A DNA stretch of 64,000 nucleotides from Acidimicrobiales bacterium (GTDB taxonomy: Bacteria > Actinomycetota > Acidimicrobiia > Acidimicrobiales > Aldehydirespiratoraceae). Each line of letters starts with the position of its first letter. Position 1 is the stretch's first letter. The stretch is taken from positions 1 through 64,000 of the forward strand of contig JAKMFW010000026.1 in NCBI GenBank assembly GCA_022425325.1, in the 5' to 3' direction. The translations under genes were made by a program, and so were the position numbers. The notes beneath the pieces were generated by a model that saw only the letters and a list, made by a program, of their open reading frames with translations, had not been told where the DNA came from and did no database searches. Below are positions 45,430 to 55,234 of the stretch, piece after piece.

Positions 45430-47070
45430 CTACTCCTCGTTGAGCCCCAACGCGTCCAGCGCAGTGCGGGTGGCCCACTTGTAGTCCGACTTCCCGTTCG
45501 GGCTCCGGAAGAGCGAGTCGACCCGAACGATGTTCTTCGGGAGCTTGTAACCCGACAGCGAAGCACGAAGCCCGTCGACCAGGTCGGCGTCGGTGGGGTC
45601 GGCACCGTCGGCCAGTTCGACCACGGCGGTGACGGCGGCGCCCCACTGTGGATCGGGCACGCCGACGACGTTGCAGTCGACGACCTCGGGCAGCGCCTTC
45701 AGCGCCTCCTCGACCTCTTCCGGGTACACCTTCTCGCCGCCGGTATTGATCGACACCGAGCCACGGCCGAGCAGGGTCACCATGCCGTCGGCACCGATCG
45801 TCGCCCAGTCGCCGGGTACCGACCAGCGGATGCCCTCGAACTCACGGAACGTCTCCGCCGTCTTCACCGGATCGCCGTAGTACCCGAGTGGGATCGGCCC
45901 GGTTACTGCCAACAGACCCGTCTCCCCCGACCCTGCTTCGACCCGCCGGCCGTCCTCGGTGAACACCGCTGCATTGGGTCCGAGCGTGAACGTCGCCGTC
46001 TCGGTATCGCCGTCACCGGTCGACTCCTTGCCGGCGAAGCCGACACCCTCGCTGGCCCCCAGGCTGTCGTTGGTGACGAGCGGTGACTCCTGCGCTCGGG
46101 CGTGGACAAGGAGTCGGTCCTTGATCGCCTGGCTCCACATCACCCCCGACGACGTGACCGAACGGACTGCGCGGAGGTCGTAGGGCGTGCCGGCCTCGAC
46201 CGCCTCGTCGAGCGCCTCGACCATCGGTCGACAGAAAACGTCGCCGACGATCGAGATCAACGAACATTCGGTGCGCTGCACCGTCTCCCAGAGCTCATGA
46301 GGGTCGAACGACCGACCGGTAAGGGTGACGGTCGCCCCACCGGTGAACAGGGTGAAGATTGCACCGATGCCGCTCGTGCCGTGCATCAGGGGCGCAGCCG
46401 CAAGCTGGCGCGGTATCGCTCCGAACGAATCGAGGAGCGAGAGAATCGTCGCCACTTCCTGCGGGGTCGACGGAATCTCGACACCGAGCGGCGCAAGGGT
46501 TCGGGCGGTGAGCCCGACCAGGCTCGCATGCGGCCACATCACGCCCTTCGGATGGCCGGTCGTGCCGCCGGTGTAGAGGATCCAGAGATCGTCGGCGGAA
46601 CGTTCGCGGCGTGCCGCCGGCATCGATGCTGCGATGATGTCCTCGTGCCGGTCGGCCCAATCCGGGCACTCGCCGTCACCGACATGGACCCACCGGCGGA
46701 CCTTGGCGAGGTGAGGGCGGACGGCGTCGAACCGCTCGGTGAGCGTGTCGTCGAAGAACACCGCCTTCGCGTCGCTGTTGTCGATCAGGTAAGCGAGCTC
46801 GTTCTCCACATAGCGGTAGTTGACATTGCACGGCGCGGCTCGGAGCTTGAACGCGGCGAACTCCGCCTCGAGGTACTCGTTGCCGTTGTAGAGCGCGCAC
46901 GCGACGTTGTCGCCTGTGCCGACACCGTCGGCCTCGAGTGCGGCGGCGAGCCGAGCGGCTCGATCGTCGAACTCCGTCCATGTGCGTGCGACGTCGCCAT
47001 GCTGGGCCGCGAGCCGATCACCATGGTTGTCGGCGACGACTTCCCAGGCGGTAGCCAGATTGATCCCCAT
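45430..47070 (-). CDS. acyl-CoA synthetase (AMP-forming)
   Basis: A 546-residue ANL-superfamily ligase from the ATG at 47070. The P-loop is YTGGTTGHPKGVMW, the hinge/motif region GDWATIGADGMVTLLGRGS, and the C-terminal catalytic Lys lies in NGKSDYKWA. It activates a carboxylic acid with ATP and CoA; the resemblance is to fatty-acid or steroid-side-chain FadD-like ligases. Possibly cotranscribed with the acetyltransferase. Divergent from the DUF2889 gene. Confidence 0.85.
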   Translation of the reverse strand: MGINLATAWEVVADNHGDRLAAQHGDVARTWTEFDDRAARLAAALEADGVGTGDNVACALYNGNEYLEAEFAAFKLRAAPCNVNYRYVENELAYLIDNSDAKAVFFDDTLTERFDAVRPHLAKVRRWVHVGDGECPDWADRHEDIIAASMPAARRERSADDLWILYTGGTTGHPKGVMWPHASLVGLTARTLAPLGVEIPSTPQEVATILSLLDSFGAIPRQLAAAPLMHGTSGIGAIFTLFTGGATVTLTGRSFDPHELWETVQRTECSLISIVGDVFCRPMVEALDEAVEAGTPYDLRAVRSVTSSGVMWSQAIKDRLLVHARAQESPLVTNDSLGASEGVGFAGKESTGDGDTETATFTLGPNAAVFTEDGRRVEAGSGETGLLAVTGPIPLGYYGDPVKTAETFREFEGIRWSVPGDWATIGADGMVTLLGRGSVSINTGGEKVYPEEVEEALKALPEVVDCNVVGVPDPQWGAAVTAVVELADGADPTDADLVDGLRASLSGYKLPKNIVRVDSLFRSPNGKSDYKWATRTALDALGLNEE

Positions 47071-47151
47071 CGGGGGATCTTCGCACAACGGCGCAGCTCG
47101 TCGGACCTGATCGCCTGGGAGCCGTTTCGGGCCCACCGCTAGGGTTCGACG

Positions 47152-47811
47152 ATGACCGACACCGACCGGACCCCATGGCGCACCGAATCGATCCTCCCGT
47201 CGCCTCCCGCCGGCGCCGTCCCCGTGCTGCACGACCGCGAGTACCGGGTCGAGTCATTCCTTCTCGACAACGGCAATCTCCTGATCCAGGGCGCCGTGCG
47301 CGACCAGAAGCCGCCGGGGGTCTACATCCCAGACGACCCCGAACCGCTGACGATGCACCACATGCAGGTCACGCTCGAGGTCGAGTTCCCGAGCCGGATC
47401 ATCGTGAGCGTCGAAGCCCACCTCCTCGCCTACCCCCACGACCTGTGTCCGTCGATCGAGCAGCACTACGACAAGCTCGTCGGACTGTCGATCGCCCGGG
47501 GGTTCACCAACACGGTCCGAGAACTCTTCGGCGGACCGAGGGGATGCAGCCACACCACCGCCCTCCTCCAGGCGATGGCACCGATCGCGATGCAGAGCAC
47601 CAAGAGCATCGAGTGCATCGAAGCCGAACGAGCGGGTGAGCCGAATCCGATCATCGTGCGACCGCCCAGTGAGAGCTGGAAGACCCTCACCAACACCTGT
47701 CACGTCTGGGCCGACGACGGACCCCGCAAGGCCGAGGTCGAGCGAGGCGGGGTGCAGACCATCCCTGTCGACATCCGACTTCAGCAACTCGGGCGCCGCC
47801 CACGCACTTGA
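47152..47811 (+). CDS. DUF2889 protein
   Basis: A 219-residue protein of the DUF2889 family. YRVESFLLDNGNLLIQGAVRD, MQVTLEVEFPSRIIVSVEA and FGGPRGCSHTTALLQAMAP (with a conserved Cys and His) are the family core. Its function is unknown; family members often sit near acyl-CoA metabolism genes, and here the divergent neighbour is an acyl-CoA ligase. Confidence 0.75.
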   Translation: MTDTDRTPWRTESILPSPPAGAVPVLHDREYRVESFLLDNGNLLIQGAVRDQKPPGVYIPDDPEPLTMHHMQVTLEVEFPSRIIVSVEAHLLAYPHDLCPSIEQHYDKLVGLSIARGFTNTVRELFGGPRGCSHTTALLQAMAPIAMQSTKSIECIEAERAGEPNPIIVRPPSESWKTLTNTCHVWADDGPRKAEVERGGVQTIPVDIRLQQLGRRPRT

Positions 47812-47884
47812 ACGCCGCGTCCCCTCCGTAGAGGGTGATCCCCGGAGCTTTCGGCGGGACCCGAGAACGGGCCAAGATGGGGAG

Positions 47885-48718
47885 ATGCAGATCACCCCGG
47901 TCTCCAATGCCCTCGGCGCCAACGTGTCCGACGTCGCCCTCGACGAGCTGACCGACGACCAGGCGGCGCAACTCGTCGACGCGTGGTCCGAGTACGGCGT
48001 GCTGTTCTTCCGAGATCAGCACCTCACACCAGACCAGCACAAGGCGTTCGCCCGTCGCTTCGGCGACATCGACATCAACCGTTTCTTCAACGCCGTCGAC
48101 GGACATCCCGAGATCGCCGAAGTGCTCAAAGAAGCCGACCAGACCGCCAACATCGGCGGCGGCTGGCACACCGATCACTCCTATGACCCCGCACCGGCCC
48201 GCGGCTCGATCCTGTATGCCCATGAGATCCCGCCGATCGGAGGCGACACCTGCTTCATCGGGGTGGGAGCGGCCTACGACGCACTCAGTCCGCCGTTGCA
48301 GGACATGTTGGGATCACTGACCGCCACCCACTCCGGAGCGCACGTCTTCGGTCGCCAATCCCCCCACCGAGAACGCACGGCCGACCGCATCGGCAACCCC
48401 GATGCCGTTCGCGACGACGTCAGCCACCCCGTCGTCATCGCCCACCCCGACACAGGCCGGCCGATGCTCTACGTGAACCCGGGCTTCACCACGAAGATCG
48501 AGGGGCTCACGATCCAGGAGTCCCGAGCCCTGCTCGGCTTCCTCTTCGAGCACTGCCAACGCCCCGAGTTCCAGATCCGTTTCGAATGGGCCCCAGGATC
48601 TCTCGCCATGTGGGACAACCGCTCGACCTGGCATTTCGCCGTGAACGATTACCACGGCCATCGGCGGTATCTCCATCGCATCACGGTGGCCGGGTCGGAG
48701 TTGGCTGCGGCCTTCTGA
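47885..48718 (+). CDS. TauD/TfdA-family 2-oxoglutarate dioxygenase
   Basis: A 277-residue Fe(II)/2-oxoglutarate enzyme from the ATG at 47885 behind GGGGAG. GGGWHTDHSYDPAPA gives His-x-Asp, and WDNRSTWHFAVNDYHGHRRYLHR the distal His and the Arg for 2-oxoglutarate. The family hydroxylates taurine, herbicides or carnitine precursors, often releasing sulfite or an aldehyde. The substrate is unassigned. The stop overlaps the luciferase-like gene (TGATG), so the two oxygenases are coupled. Confidence 0.82.
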   Translation: MQITPVSNALGANVSDVALDELTDDQAAQLVDAWSEYGVLFFRDQHLTPDQHKAFARRFGDIDINRFFNAVDGHPEIAEVLKEADQTANIGGGWHTDHSYDPAPARGSILYAHEIPPIGGDTCFIGVGAAYDALSPPLQDMLGSLTATHSGAHVFGRQSPHRERTADRIGNPDAVRDDVSHPVVIAHPDTGRPMLYVNPGFTTKIEGLTIQESRALLGFLFEHCQRPEFQIRFEWAPGSLAMWDNRSTWHFAVNDYHGHRRYLHRITVAGSELAAAF

Positions 48719-49761
48719 TGCTGAAGATCGGCATCGTCACCGGCAACGCCACCGCCGAATCGCTGAACCTGGTCACCGACGCCGAACGCCTCGGCGTCGA
48801 CTCGGCCTGGATTCCCGAGGCCTGGATGTTCGACGGCCTCACCCCAGCCGCCTACCTCGCCGGCCGAACCGAGACGATGCGGCTCGGCACGGCGTGCGTG
48901 CAACTCGGCTCGCGTTCCCCTGCGCTGCTCGCCATGTCGGCGCTCTCGTTGCAGGCGATGTCGAACGGTCGATTCATTCTCGGAATGGGCACGAGCGGCC
49001 CGCAGGTCATGGAGGGCTGGCACGGCGTGCGCTTCGACAAGCCGGTCACCCGCACGCGCGAGACGATCGAGATCATCAACCGGATCACCTCGGGCGAGCG
49101 GGTGTCCTACGAGGGGACGACCTACGAACTGCCGCTGCCCGAAAGCCAGGGAAAATCGATGCGATCCCCCGTCGCCATGTGGCCGATCCCGATGTACGTC
49201 GCCTCAATGGGGCCCGCCAACCTGCGCCTCACCGGGGAGATGAGCCAGGGCTGGATCGGCACGGCGTTCCTCGCCGAACATGCCGATGTGTATCTCGACC
49301 CGATCCGCGAGGGGGCCGAAATTGCAGGACGGTCGCTCGACGACATTGAGATCACCGTCGCTGCCGGGCTGGAATTCACCGACGACACCGAGGCCGCCGG
49401 TCGCCGCCACGCCGCCGGCTACGCCTTCACCATCGGAGCCATGGGGTCGTCGAAGACGAACTTCTACAACCAGGCGTACGCCCGTATGGGATTCGGAGAG
49501 GCGGTCGACGAGGTCCAGCGACTCTGGGCTGCCGGTGATCGCGAGGCAGCCGGCGCTGCCGTCCCGATCGAGATCGGGTTGCACACCAACCTCGTCGGCG
49601 GCGACGACGACATCACCGACCGATTACGGGCGTACCGCGACGCCGGCGTCGACACGATCCGGGTAGGGGTCGATCTCAACCCGCGGACACTCGATGACCT
49701 GGCGCGCCTGATGGATCTCGTCAACGCGGTCAACGCGGAATCGCCAGCACCATCAACCTGA
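48718..49761 (+). CDS. luciferase-like (LLM class) F420- or flavin-dependent oxidoreductase
   Basis: A 347-residue TIM-barrel protein of the bacterial luciferase-like family: AERLGVDSAWIPEAWMFDGL, MRLGTACVQLGSRSPALLAM and FILGMGTSGPQVMEGWHG. Actinobacterial members usually use coenzyme F420, but FMN-dependent ones exist and the sequence does not settle it. Coupled by TGATG to the TauD-like gene, suggesting linked steps of one degradation route. Confidence 0.8.
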   Translation: MLKIGIVTGNATAESLNLVTDAERLGVDSAWIPEAWMFDGLTPAAYLAGRTETMRLGTACVQLGSRSPALLAMSALSLQAMSNGRFILGMGTSGPQVMEGWHGVRFDKPVTRTRETIEIINRITSGERVSYEGTTYELPLPESQGKSMRSPVAMWPIPMYVASMGPANLRLTGEMSQGWIGTAFLAEHADVYLDPIREGAEIAGRSLDDIEITVAAGLEFTDDTEAAGRRHAAGYAFTIGAMGSSKTNFYNQAYARMGFGEAVDEVQRLWAAGDREAAGAAVPIEIGLHTNLVGGDDDITDRLRAYRDAGVDTIRVGVDLNPRTLDDLARLMDLVNAVNAESPAPST

Positions 49762-49795
49762 ACGAAGGCGACGGTGACTGGGTGGCATGACGACG

Positions 49796-49816
49796 CCGAC
49801 GCTCAGTCAGCGTCGG
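49796..49816. terminator. hairpin terminator overlapping the SDR stop codon
   Basis: CCGACGCT (49796-49803) pairs perfectly with AGCGTCGG (49809-49816), loop CAGTC, between convergent genes. The stem includes the last codons and stop of the SDR gene at 49803-50567. Confidence 0.55.
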
Positions 49817-50567
49817 GGGCCAGGCTCGGCGGAAGGCTGAGCTTGCTCATGCGGGCGCCGTCGACCACGACAACCTGACCGGAGACGAACCGAGCGTCGT
49901 CGCTCGCGAGAAAGGCAACGGCTGCGCCGACATCGGTCGGATCACCGATGTAGCCGACGGGGTGCAGCTGCGCGAGTTCGGCGACGGCTTGATCCCGGTT
50001 GGGTAGCCGGTCGACATAGCCCCGGTTGAGCGCGGTATCGATCCAGCCGGGCGCCACGGCGTTGCAACGAACCCCCATCGGACCGAGGTCGACCGCCATC
50101 GCCGCAGTCAACCCGTGCACGCCGCCTTTCGACGCGGCGTAGGCGGTGTGCAGCGGGTTGGTCGCAATGCCCTCGATCGAACCGATGTTGACCACGGCTC
50201 CCCCACCGTCGGCAACGAGCAGGTCGAGCAGTGCCTTGGTCATCAGCCATGGGCCCCGCAGGTTCACTGCCATCGCCATGTCCCACTGTTCGACGGTCTG
50301 CTCGGCGATCGACGCCTCGAACATGATTCCGGCGTTGTTGATCAGCGCCGCAACGGAGTCGCCGCATTCGGTTGCAAAGCTCGTCGCCGATTCCTCCGAT
50401 GTGACATCAAGATGCACCCACCGCTGGTTCGCGCCGAGATCGCCCGGATCTCGGAGATCCCCGACGACGACGAACGCACCATCGGCGGCGAAACGATCGG
50501 CGATCGCCCGGCCGATGCCCTGGGCGGCGCCCGTGACGACGATGGTCTTGCCTGCGTAACTGCTCAT
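49803..50567 (-). CDS. short-chain dehydrogenase/reductase A
   Basis: A 254-residue SDR from the ATG at 50567. The NAD(P) motif TGAAQGIGRAIA, NNAGIMF, catalytic YAASKGG and the C-terminal ASDDARFVSGQVVVVDGA are classical. Substrate unknown. Last gene of the LysR-MttB3 operon, 13 bp after a second SDR; the pair may oxidise successive hydroxyl intermediates. Confidence 0.8.
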   Translation of the reverse strand: MSSYAGKTIVVTGAAQGIGRAIADRFAADGAFVVVGDLRDPGDLGANQRWVHLDVTSEESATSFATECGDSVAALINNAGIMFEASIAEQTVEQWDMAMAVNLRGPWLMTKALLDLLVADGGGAVVNIGSIEGIATNPLHTAYAASKGGVHGLTAAMAVDLGPMGVRCNAVAPGWIDTALNRGYVDRLPNRDQAVAELAQLHPVGYIGDPTDVGAAVAFLASDDARFVSGQVVVVDGARMSKLSLPPSLAPDAD

Positions 50568-50580
50568 CGCTGCTCCGTGC

Positions 50581-51357
50581 TCACTGGGCCGTGTATCCGC
50601 CGTCGAGGCTGAGGTTGGCGCCGTGGATGTGACGGCTGGCATCGGAACACAGGAACAGTGTGAGATCGGCGACTTCGCTCGGCTCCGGGATCCGACCCTC
50701 GGGAATCGAGGCCAGGTTGCGTTCGAACACTTCGTCGGCGCTGGTGCCCGCAGGATGTTCAGAGACAAGCATGGGCGTGTCGACCGAACCAGGGCAGATC
50801 GCGTTGATACGAATGCCCTCCGATGCGTGATCGAGCGCCATCGCCCGGGTGAGGTTCGTGACCGCCCCCTTCGACGCGCAGTAGGCGACGAGGGCAGACG
50901 AACCGACGAGACCACAGGTTGACGAGATGTTGACGATCACGCCACCGCCGCGCTGCCGCATGACCGGCACCGCGGCTCGGGAGAGGAAGAACGTCCCGTC
51001 GACATTGATCGACATCACCCGATGCCAGTCAGCATCGGTGGTGCCCTCGGCATCGGCCCGGTGGATCACACCCGCAGCGTTGACGACGATGTCGAGCCCG
51101 CCGAACTCGGCGAGGGCCGTGGCGACGAGATGTTCGGCCTGGGTCGAGTCGGCGACGTCACCGATCGCCGTTGCCGCCGACCCCCCAGTCGATCGGATGG
51201 ACTCGACGACCGCAGCCGTTCGCTCGGCATGGCGGCCGCCGACGACGACCGACGCACCCGATGCTGCGAGCACGGTGCAGATGGCGGTGCCCATCCCCGA
51301 GGAGCCTCCGGAGACGAGCGCCACCTTTCCTTCGAGATCGACGGCCAGACCGCCCAT
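50581..51357 (-). CDS. short-chain dehydrogenase/reductase B
   Basis: A 258-residue SDR: SGGSSGMGTAIC, NAAGVIH, catalytic YCASKGA and CSDASRHIHGANLSLDGG. Only about 10 bp separate it from the FAD oxidase upstream and 13 bp from SDR A downstream, so it is clearly part of the same operon. Substrate unknown. Confidence 0.8.
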   Translation of the reverse strand: MGGLAVDLEGKVALVSGGSSGMGTAICTVLAASGASVVVGGRHAERTAAVVESIRSTGGSAATAIGDVADSTQAEHLVATALAEFGGLDIVVNAAGVIHRADAEGTTDADWHRVMSINVDGTFFLSRAAVPVMRQRGGGVIVNISSTCGLVGSSALVAYCASKGAVTNLTRAMALDHASEGIRINAICPGSVDTPMLVSEHPAGTSADEVFERNLASIPEGRIPEPSEVADLTLFLCSDASRHIHGANLSLDGGYTAQ

Positions 51358-51366
51358 GTCAGTTCC

Positions 51367-52683
51367 TCACTCTTCGATACCGGCCTGCCAGCGGCGCCAG
51401 CGGGCGTTGATGGCGACACCCCATCGGTTGAACGGGTCGGGGAAGTTCCGGCTCGGCTTCGGTCCACCGAGCACGAGATCCATCAGTGGATCGACCTCAC
51501 CCATCATGTGTTCGGCGAGGAACTTGCCCGAGATCGTGCCCTTGGCCATGCCGACGCCCTGATAGGCCATCGTGCTCCACAGGCCGTCGCCGATCTTGCC
51601 GCAGACCCCGGCACCATTGCGGCTCAGGCTGAGCGCACCGCCCCACGAGTACTCGAACTCGAGGTCGGGCAGCATCGGGTAGCGGTTGCGAAAGCTCTTT
51701 TCATGCACCTTCACGATCTTGGCCATACCGGCGCGGGCGTCACTCGTGCGGCTGAAGGTGTACTGGTTGCGAATGAGGATCCGGTTGTCGGGACGACGAC
51801 GCACGGTCGTGCCCGCCGGGTGCGCCGGGATGATGCCGTAGTCGTCCTCGCCACCGAGCGCCTCGACCTCGTCGGCGGTCATCGGACGGGTCATCGATCC
51901 CCATGTGATGAGTGGCAGGAGGCGGTTCTTGAACAGGCCGAATCCCTCACCGAAGCCGTTGGCGGCGATCACGAGCGACGGGGTGGTGAGGGTGCCGCGC
52001 TCGGTGCGCAGCATGTGGGGTGGGCCGAGTTCGAAGTCGGTGACCGCGGAGTTTTCGAACACCCGAACGTTCTCGGGAAGGCTCTCCGCCAGGCCGATCG
52101 CCAGCTGGGCCGGCTGCGCGATCACACTGTGCGGACAGTGAATGCCGTACTGGTAGAAGCCGGTGCCGAACTTCGCCTTCAGCTGTTCGGCGTCGAGCGT
52201 CTCATACTCCTCGTCGATTGCATCGAGTGACTCGGCGAAGCCTTGCAGGACCCGTGCACCCTTCTCGCCCCCGGCCGCGTGGGTCTTGCCGACTCGCTGC
52301 CAGTCGCAGTCGATGCCGTTTGCGGTGACGATCTCCTCGAGCCAATCGATGCCCGCCCGGTTGAGCGCAATCTGTCGCTTGGCGTTCTCGGTGTCCTCTT
52401 TGAAGCCCTTCGAACGGATGTTGTGAGCGTGGTCGATGATGAAGCCGGAGCAGCGGCCGGCGGCGTTGTTGCCGATGCGGTCGGCCTCGACCAACACAAT
52501 CTCGGCTGCGGGGTCGAGCTCTGCGAGTCGCCGGGCGACCGCGAGGCCGCCGTAGCCGGCACCGATGACGACATGGTCGACGACGAGGTCACCAGTGAGC
52601 ACGGTCGGCTCGGGTTGGGGCCCGAGGATCTCCAGCCAGCCGTTTTGCTGGTCGTAGCGGGGAAGCAGGGAAACAGGGGGCAT
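51367..52683 (-). CDS. FAD-dependent amine oxidase (DAO family, PuuB-like)
   Basis: A 438-residue flavoprotein. The dinucleotide motif VIGAGYGGLAVARRL is followed by NNAAGRCSGFIIDHAHN and, near the C-terminus, GGALSLSRNGAGVCGKIGDGL and YQGVGMAKGT. The layout is that of gamma-glutamylputrescine oxidase and sarcosine-oxidase-like enzymes, which oxidise a C-N bond to an aldehyde and amine. Placed next to an aldehyde dehydrogenase, it recalls PuuB-PuuC, but with MttB3 alongside, a demethylated amine is the likelier substrate (inference). Confidence 0.78.
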   Translation of the reverse strand: MPPVSLLPRYDQQNGWLEILGPQPEPTVLTGDLVVDHVVIGAGYGGLAVARRLAELDPAAEIVLVEADRIGNNAAGRCSGFIIDHAHNIRSKGFKEDTENAKRQIALNRAGIDWLEEIVTANGIDCDWQRVGKTHAAGGEKGARVLQGFAESLDAIDEEYETLDAEQLKAKFGTGFYQYGIHCPHSVIAQPAQLAIGLAESLPENVRVFENSAVTDFELGPPHMLRTERGTLTTPSLVIAANGFGEGFGLFKNRLLPLITWGSMTRPMTADEVEALGGEDDYGIIPAHPAGTTVRRRPDNRILIRNQYTFSRTSDARAGMAKIVKVHEKSFRNRYPMLPDLEFEYSWGGALSLSRNGAGVCGKIGDGLWSTMAYQGVGMAKGTISGKFLAEHMMGEVDPLMDLVLGGPKPSRNFPDPFNRWGVAINARWRRWQAGIEE

Positions 52684-52714
52684 CGGCCTCAGGAGATGTC
52701 GGAGCGGTCGGTGT

Positions 52715-54208
52715 TCAGCTCAGATCGAGCCAGATCGTCTTGGTCTCGGTGTACTGCTCGTGGGCATGGACACCATTGTCGCGGCCGCCGAATCCCGACA
52801 GGCCATAGCCGCCGAACGGGGTGGTCATGTCGCCCTCGGAGTAGCAGTTGACGGACACTGTGCCGGCCCGCAGCATGCGACTCGCAAGATGCGCGCTTCG
52901 CACGTTCGAGGTGAACACCGAGGCGTGGAGGCCGTAGTCGGTGTCGTTGGCCATGGCGATGCCCTCGTCAGCGTGGGTGAAGGTCGACACCGACAACACC
53001 GGACCGAAGACCTCGTCACGAGCGACGGTCATGTCGGGAGTGACGTCGGTGAAGATCGTCGGCTCGACGAACCAGCCGCCGGACTCGGTACGGGTCTGGT
53101 TCCCGCCGCAACGCACCGTGGCTCCCTCGTCCTTGGCCTTCTCGATGTTCGAGAGGATCTTCTCCATATGGGAGGGCTCGATGATGGCCCCCATGCGGGT
53201 CTCGGGATCGAGCGGATCACCGAGCACCCACTCGTGCATGGCCTCGTCGATCCGGTCGAGCGTCTCGTCCGCAATCGACTCGTGCAACAGCAGGCGCGAG
53301 TTCGACGAGCAGTTCTGGCCGGCGTTCCAGAAGATTGATTCGCAGGCGTTCGCAGCGACCTTGTCGAGATCTTCGGCATCACCCATGACCACCATGGGCG
53401 ACTTGCCACCGCACTCGAGCAGCACCCGTTTGAGGTTCGAATCGGCCGAGTAGCGCAGGAACATCCGGCCGACCTCGGTCGAACCGGTGAAGCCGACGCA
53501 GTCGACCTGCGGGTGAAGGCCGAGGGCCGCTCCGGCGGTCTCGCCGAACCCGGGGACGACATTGAGCACACCATCGGGCAGTCCGGCCTCGGTGGCGAGC
53601 TCGGCGATGCGGATGGTCGACATTGAGGTCTGTTCCGCCGGCTTCAGCACCATGGTGTTGCCGGCGGCGAGGGCCGGACCGATCTTCCAGGCAGCCATCA
53701 TCAGGGGGTAGTTCCACGGCAGCACGGCACCGACCACACCGATCGGCTCGCGCACCACCGTGGACACGACACCGGGTCCCGATGGCGTGGCCAGGTCATA
53801 GACCTTGTCGGCGAGTTCGGCATGCCACATCAGACACGCGACGGTTTCGGGCAGGTCGATGGTGGACGAGTCGAAGATCGGTTTGCCGGCTTCGAGCGTC
53901 TCCATCACTGCGAGTTCATCGGCATGAGCCTCGATCAACAGAGCGAACCGCTTGAGCAGGTTGCGCCGATCAGCCGGCGCCATCCGACCCCATGGGCCAT
54001 TGTCGAAGGCGTCGCGTGCCGCCGCGACTGCACGATCGATGTCCTCCTGTGCCCCCTCGGCGACCTGGGCGAGTTCCTCGCCCGTCGCCGGGTTCAACGT
54101 CGCGAACGTGGCACCACTGGCGGACTCGACAGAACGGCCACCGATCATCATTCGGGTCGGCGGCGTGACGGATGCGGCAAGCGCCGCCGGGTCGAACTGG
54201 AGGGTCAT
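52715..54208 (-). CDS. aldehyde dehydrogenase (betaine-/gamma-glutamylaminobutanal-type)
   Basis: A 497-residue NAD(P)+-dependent aldehyde dehydrogenase from the ATG at 54208. The cofactor motif is GFTGSTEVGRMF, the general base Glu is in LLECGGKSP, and the nucleophile Cys in NAGQNCSSNSR. The C-terminal GGYGLSGFGGRDNG is typical of the ALDH9/PuuC/betaine-aldehyde group that handles amino-aldehydes. It would oxidise the aldehyde produced by the adjacent FAD amine oxidase. Confidence 0.87.
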   Translation of the reverse strand: MTLQFDPAALAASVTPPTRMMIGGRSVESASGATFATLNPATGEELAQVAEGAQEDIDRAVAAARDAFDNGPWGRMAPADRRNLLKRFALLIEAHADELAVMETLEAGKPIFDSSTIDLPETVACLMWHAELADKVYDLATPSGPGVVSTVVREPIGVVGAVLPWNYPLMMAAWKIGPALAAGNTMVLKPAEQTSMSTIRIAELATEAGLPDGVLNVVPGFGETAGAALGLHPQVDCVGFTGSTEVGRMFLRYSADSNLKRVLLECGGKSPMVVMGDAEDLDKVAANACESIFWNAGQNCSSNSRLLLHESIADETLDRIDEAMHEWVLGDPLDPETRMGAIIEPSHMEKILSNIEKAKDEGATVRCGGNQTRTESGGWFVEPTIFTDVTPDMTVARDEVFGPVLSVSTFTHADEGIAMANDTDYGLHASVFTSNVRSAHLASRMLRAGTVSVNCYSEGDMTTPFGGYGLSGFGGRDNGVHAHEQYTETKTIWLDLS

Positions 54209-54218
54209 CTCACGCCTT

Positions 54219-55232
54219 TCACTTGCCTCCGGCACGGCCGGAGTTCGTCGCTCGGCTCACGCCGGAATTGTGTGTCATCTGGACCAGCCAGTCCTTTTCG
54301 TCATCCCACTCACGGAACACGAGCGTGTCCCGATTGGTGCCGTTGATCGGCAGGGTCGACAGAGCGGTCTGCAACGCGACCCGACCCTGCCGGGTCATCG
54401 GCATGACCGGGCGACGACACGGGCCGACGGCCCGGCCGACCATGTTCGTGGCCGTCTTGACTGCGGAGTTGTACTCGGCGTCGACATTGTTTTCCCAGAA
54501 GAACATGTTCGCCGGGAGCATCTGCTCCCAGAGCCTGAGAGCACCGGCGTGATCACCGGACTGCACCAGGTTCCAGAGCTGCACGCACTCGTGCGGCATG
54601 ACGTTGGCCGCACCCCAGATCCAGCCCGCTGCGCCCGACATGGCGGCGTATGGCGCCAACGGGTCGGCGCCGGCGAGCACATGGCCGCCGATGCCGATCA
54701 GCTTCTGGAGGCGGATCAGATCGCCGGTGGAGTCCTTGATGTAGTCGATGTTCTCCATCGCCATGAGCTGTCGGTACAGGTCCGGATGGATGTCGAAGCC
54801 GCTGTTGACCGGGATGTTGTAGAGCACGATCGGGATGTCGATCGCTTTAGCGAGCTTCTCGTAGTGGAAGAGCACCCCGCGTTCAAACGGCCCCTCGAAG
54901 TACGGCGGCAGCACCATTGCGGCCGCCGCCCCGTGATCAGCGGCCCGGCGCGTGCGTTCGATCGCGTCGGTGGTGGTGATCGCCGAGGTCTGCGCAACCA
55001 CCGGGATGCGACCGTCGACGATCTCGCATCCGAGCGAGATGATGCGATCCTTTTCGTCGTCGGAAAGGAAGGCGAACTCGCCCGTTCCGGCACACAGCAC
55101 GAGGCCGTGTACGCCGGCATCGATCAGACTCTCGATGTGGTCGCGCAGGCGACCCTCGTCGAGATGTTCACCGGTGTCGTCGAACGGCGAGGTCATCGCC
55201 GCACACACACCGTGCAGCAGAGGCGTGGTCAT
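54219..55232 (-). CDS. dihydrodipicolinate synthase-family aldolase/lyase
   Basis: A 337-residue DapA-fold protein. GLVLCAGTGEFAFLSDDEK is the substrate-loop region, VLYNIPVNSG carries the catalytic Tyr, and YIKDSTGD the Schiff-base Lys. The ATG at 55232 is preceded by GGAG, 5 nt away; a GTG at 55238 overlapping the MttB3 stop is the alternative. Non-lysine operon context suggests a catabolic aldolase forming or cleaving a 2-oxoacid. The tail of about 40 residues is longer than in DapA. Confidence 0.8.
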   Translation of the reverse strand: MTTPLLHGVCAAMTSPFDDTGEHLDEGRLRDHIESLIDAGVHGLVLCAGTGEFAFLSDDEKDRIISLGCEIVDGRIPVVAQTSAITTTDAIERTRRAADHGAAAAMVLPPYFEGPFERGVLFHYEKLAKAIDIPIVLYNIPVNSGFDIHPDLYRQLMAMENIDYIKDSTGDLIRLQKLIGIGGHVLAGADPLAPYAAMSGAAGWIWGAANVMPHECVQLWNLVQSGDHAGALRLWEQMLPANMFFWENNVDAEYNSAVKTATNMVGRAVGPCRRPVMPMTRQGRVALQTALSTLPINGTNRDTLVFREWDDEKDWLVQMTHNSGVSRATNSGRAGGK

Positions 55233-55234
55233 GG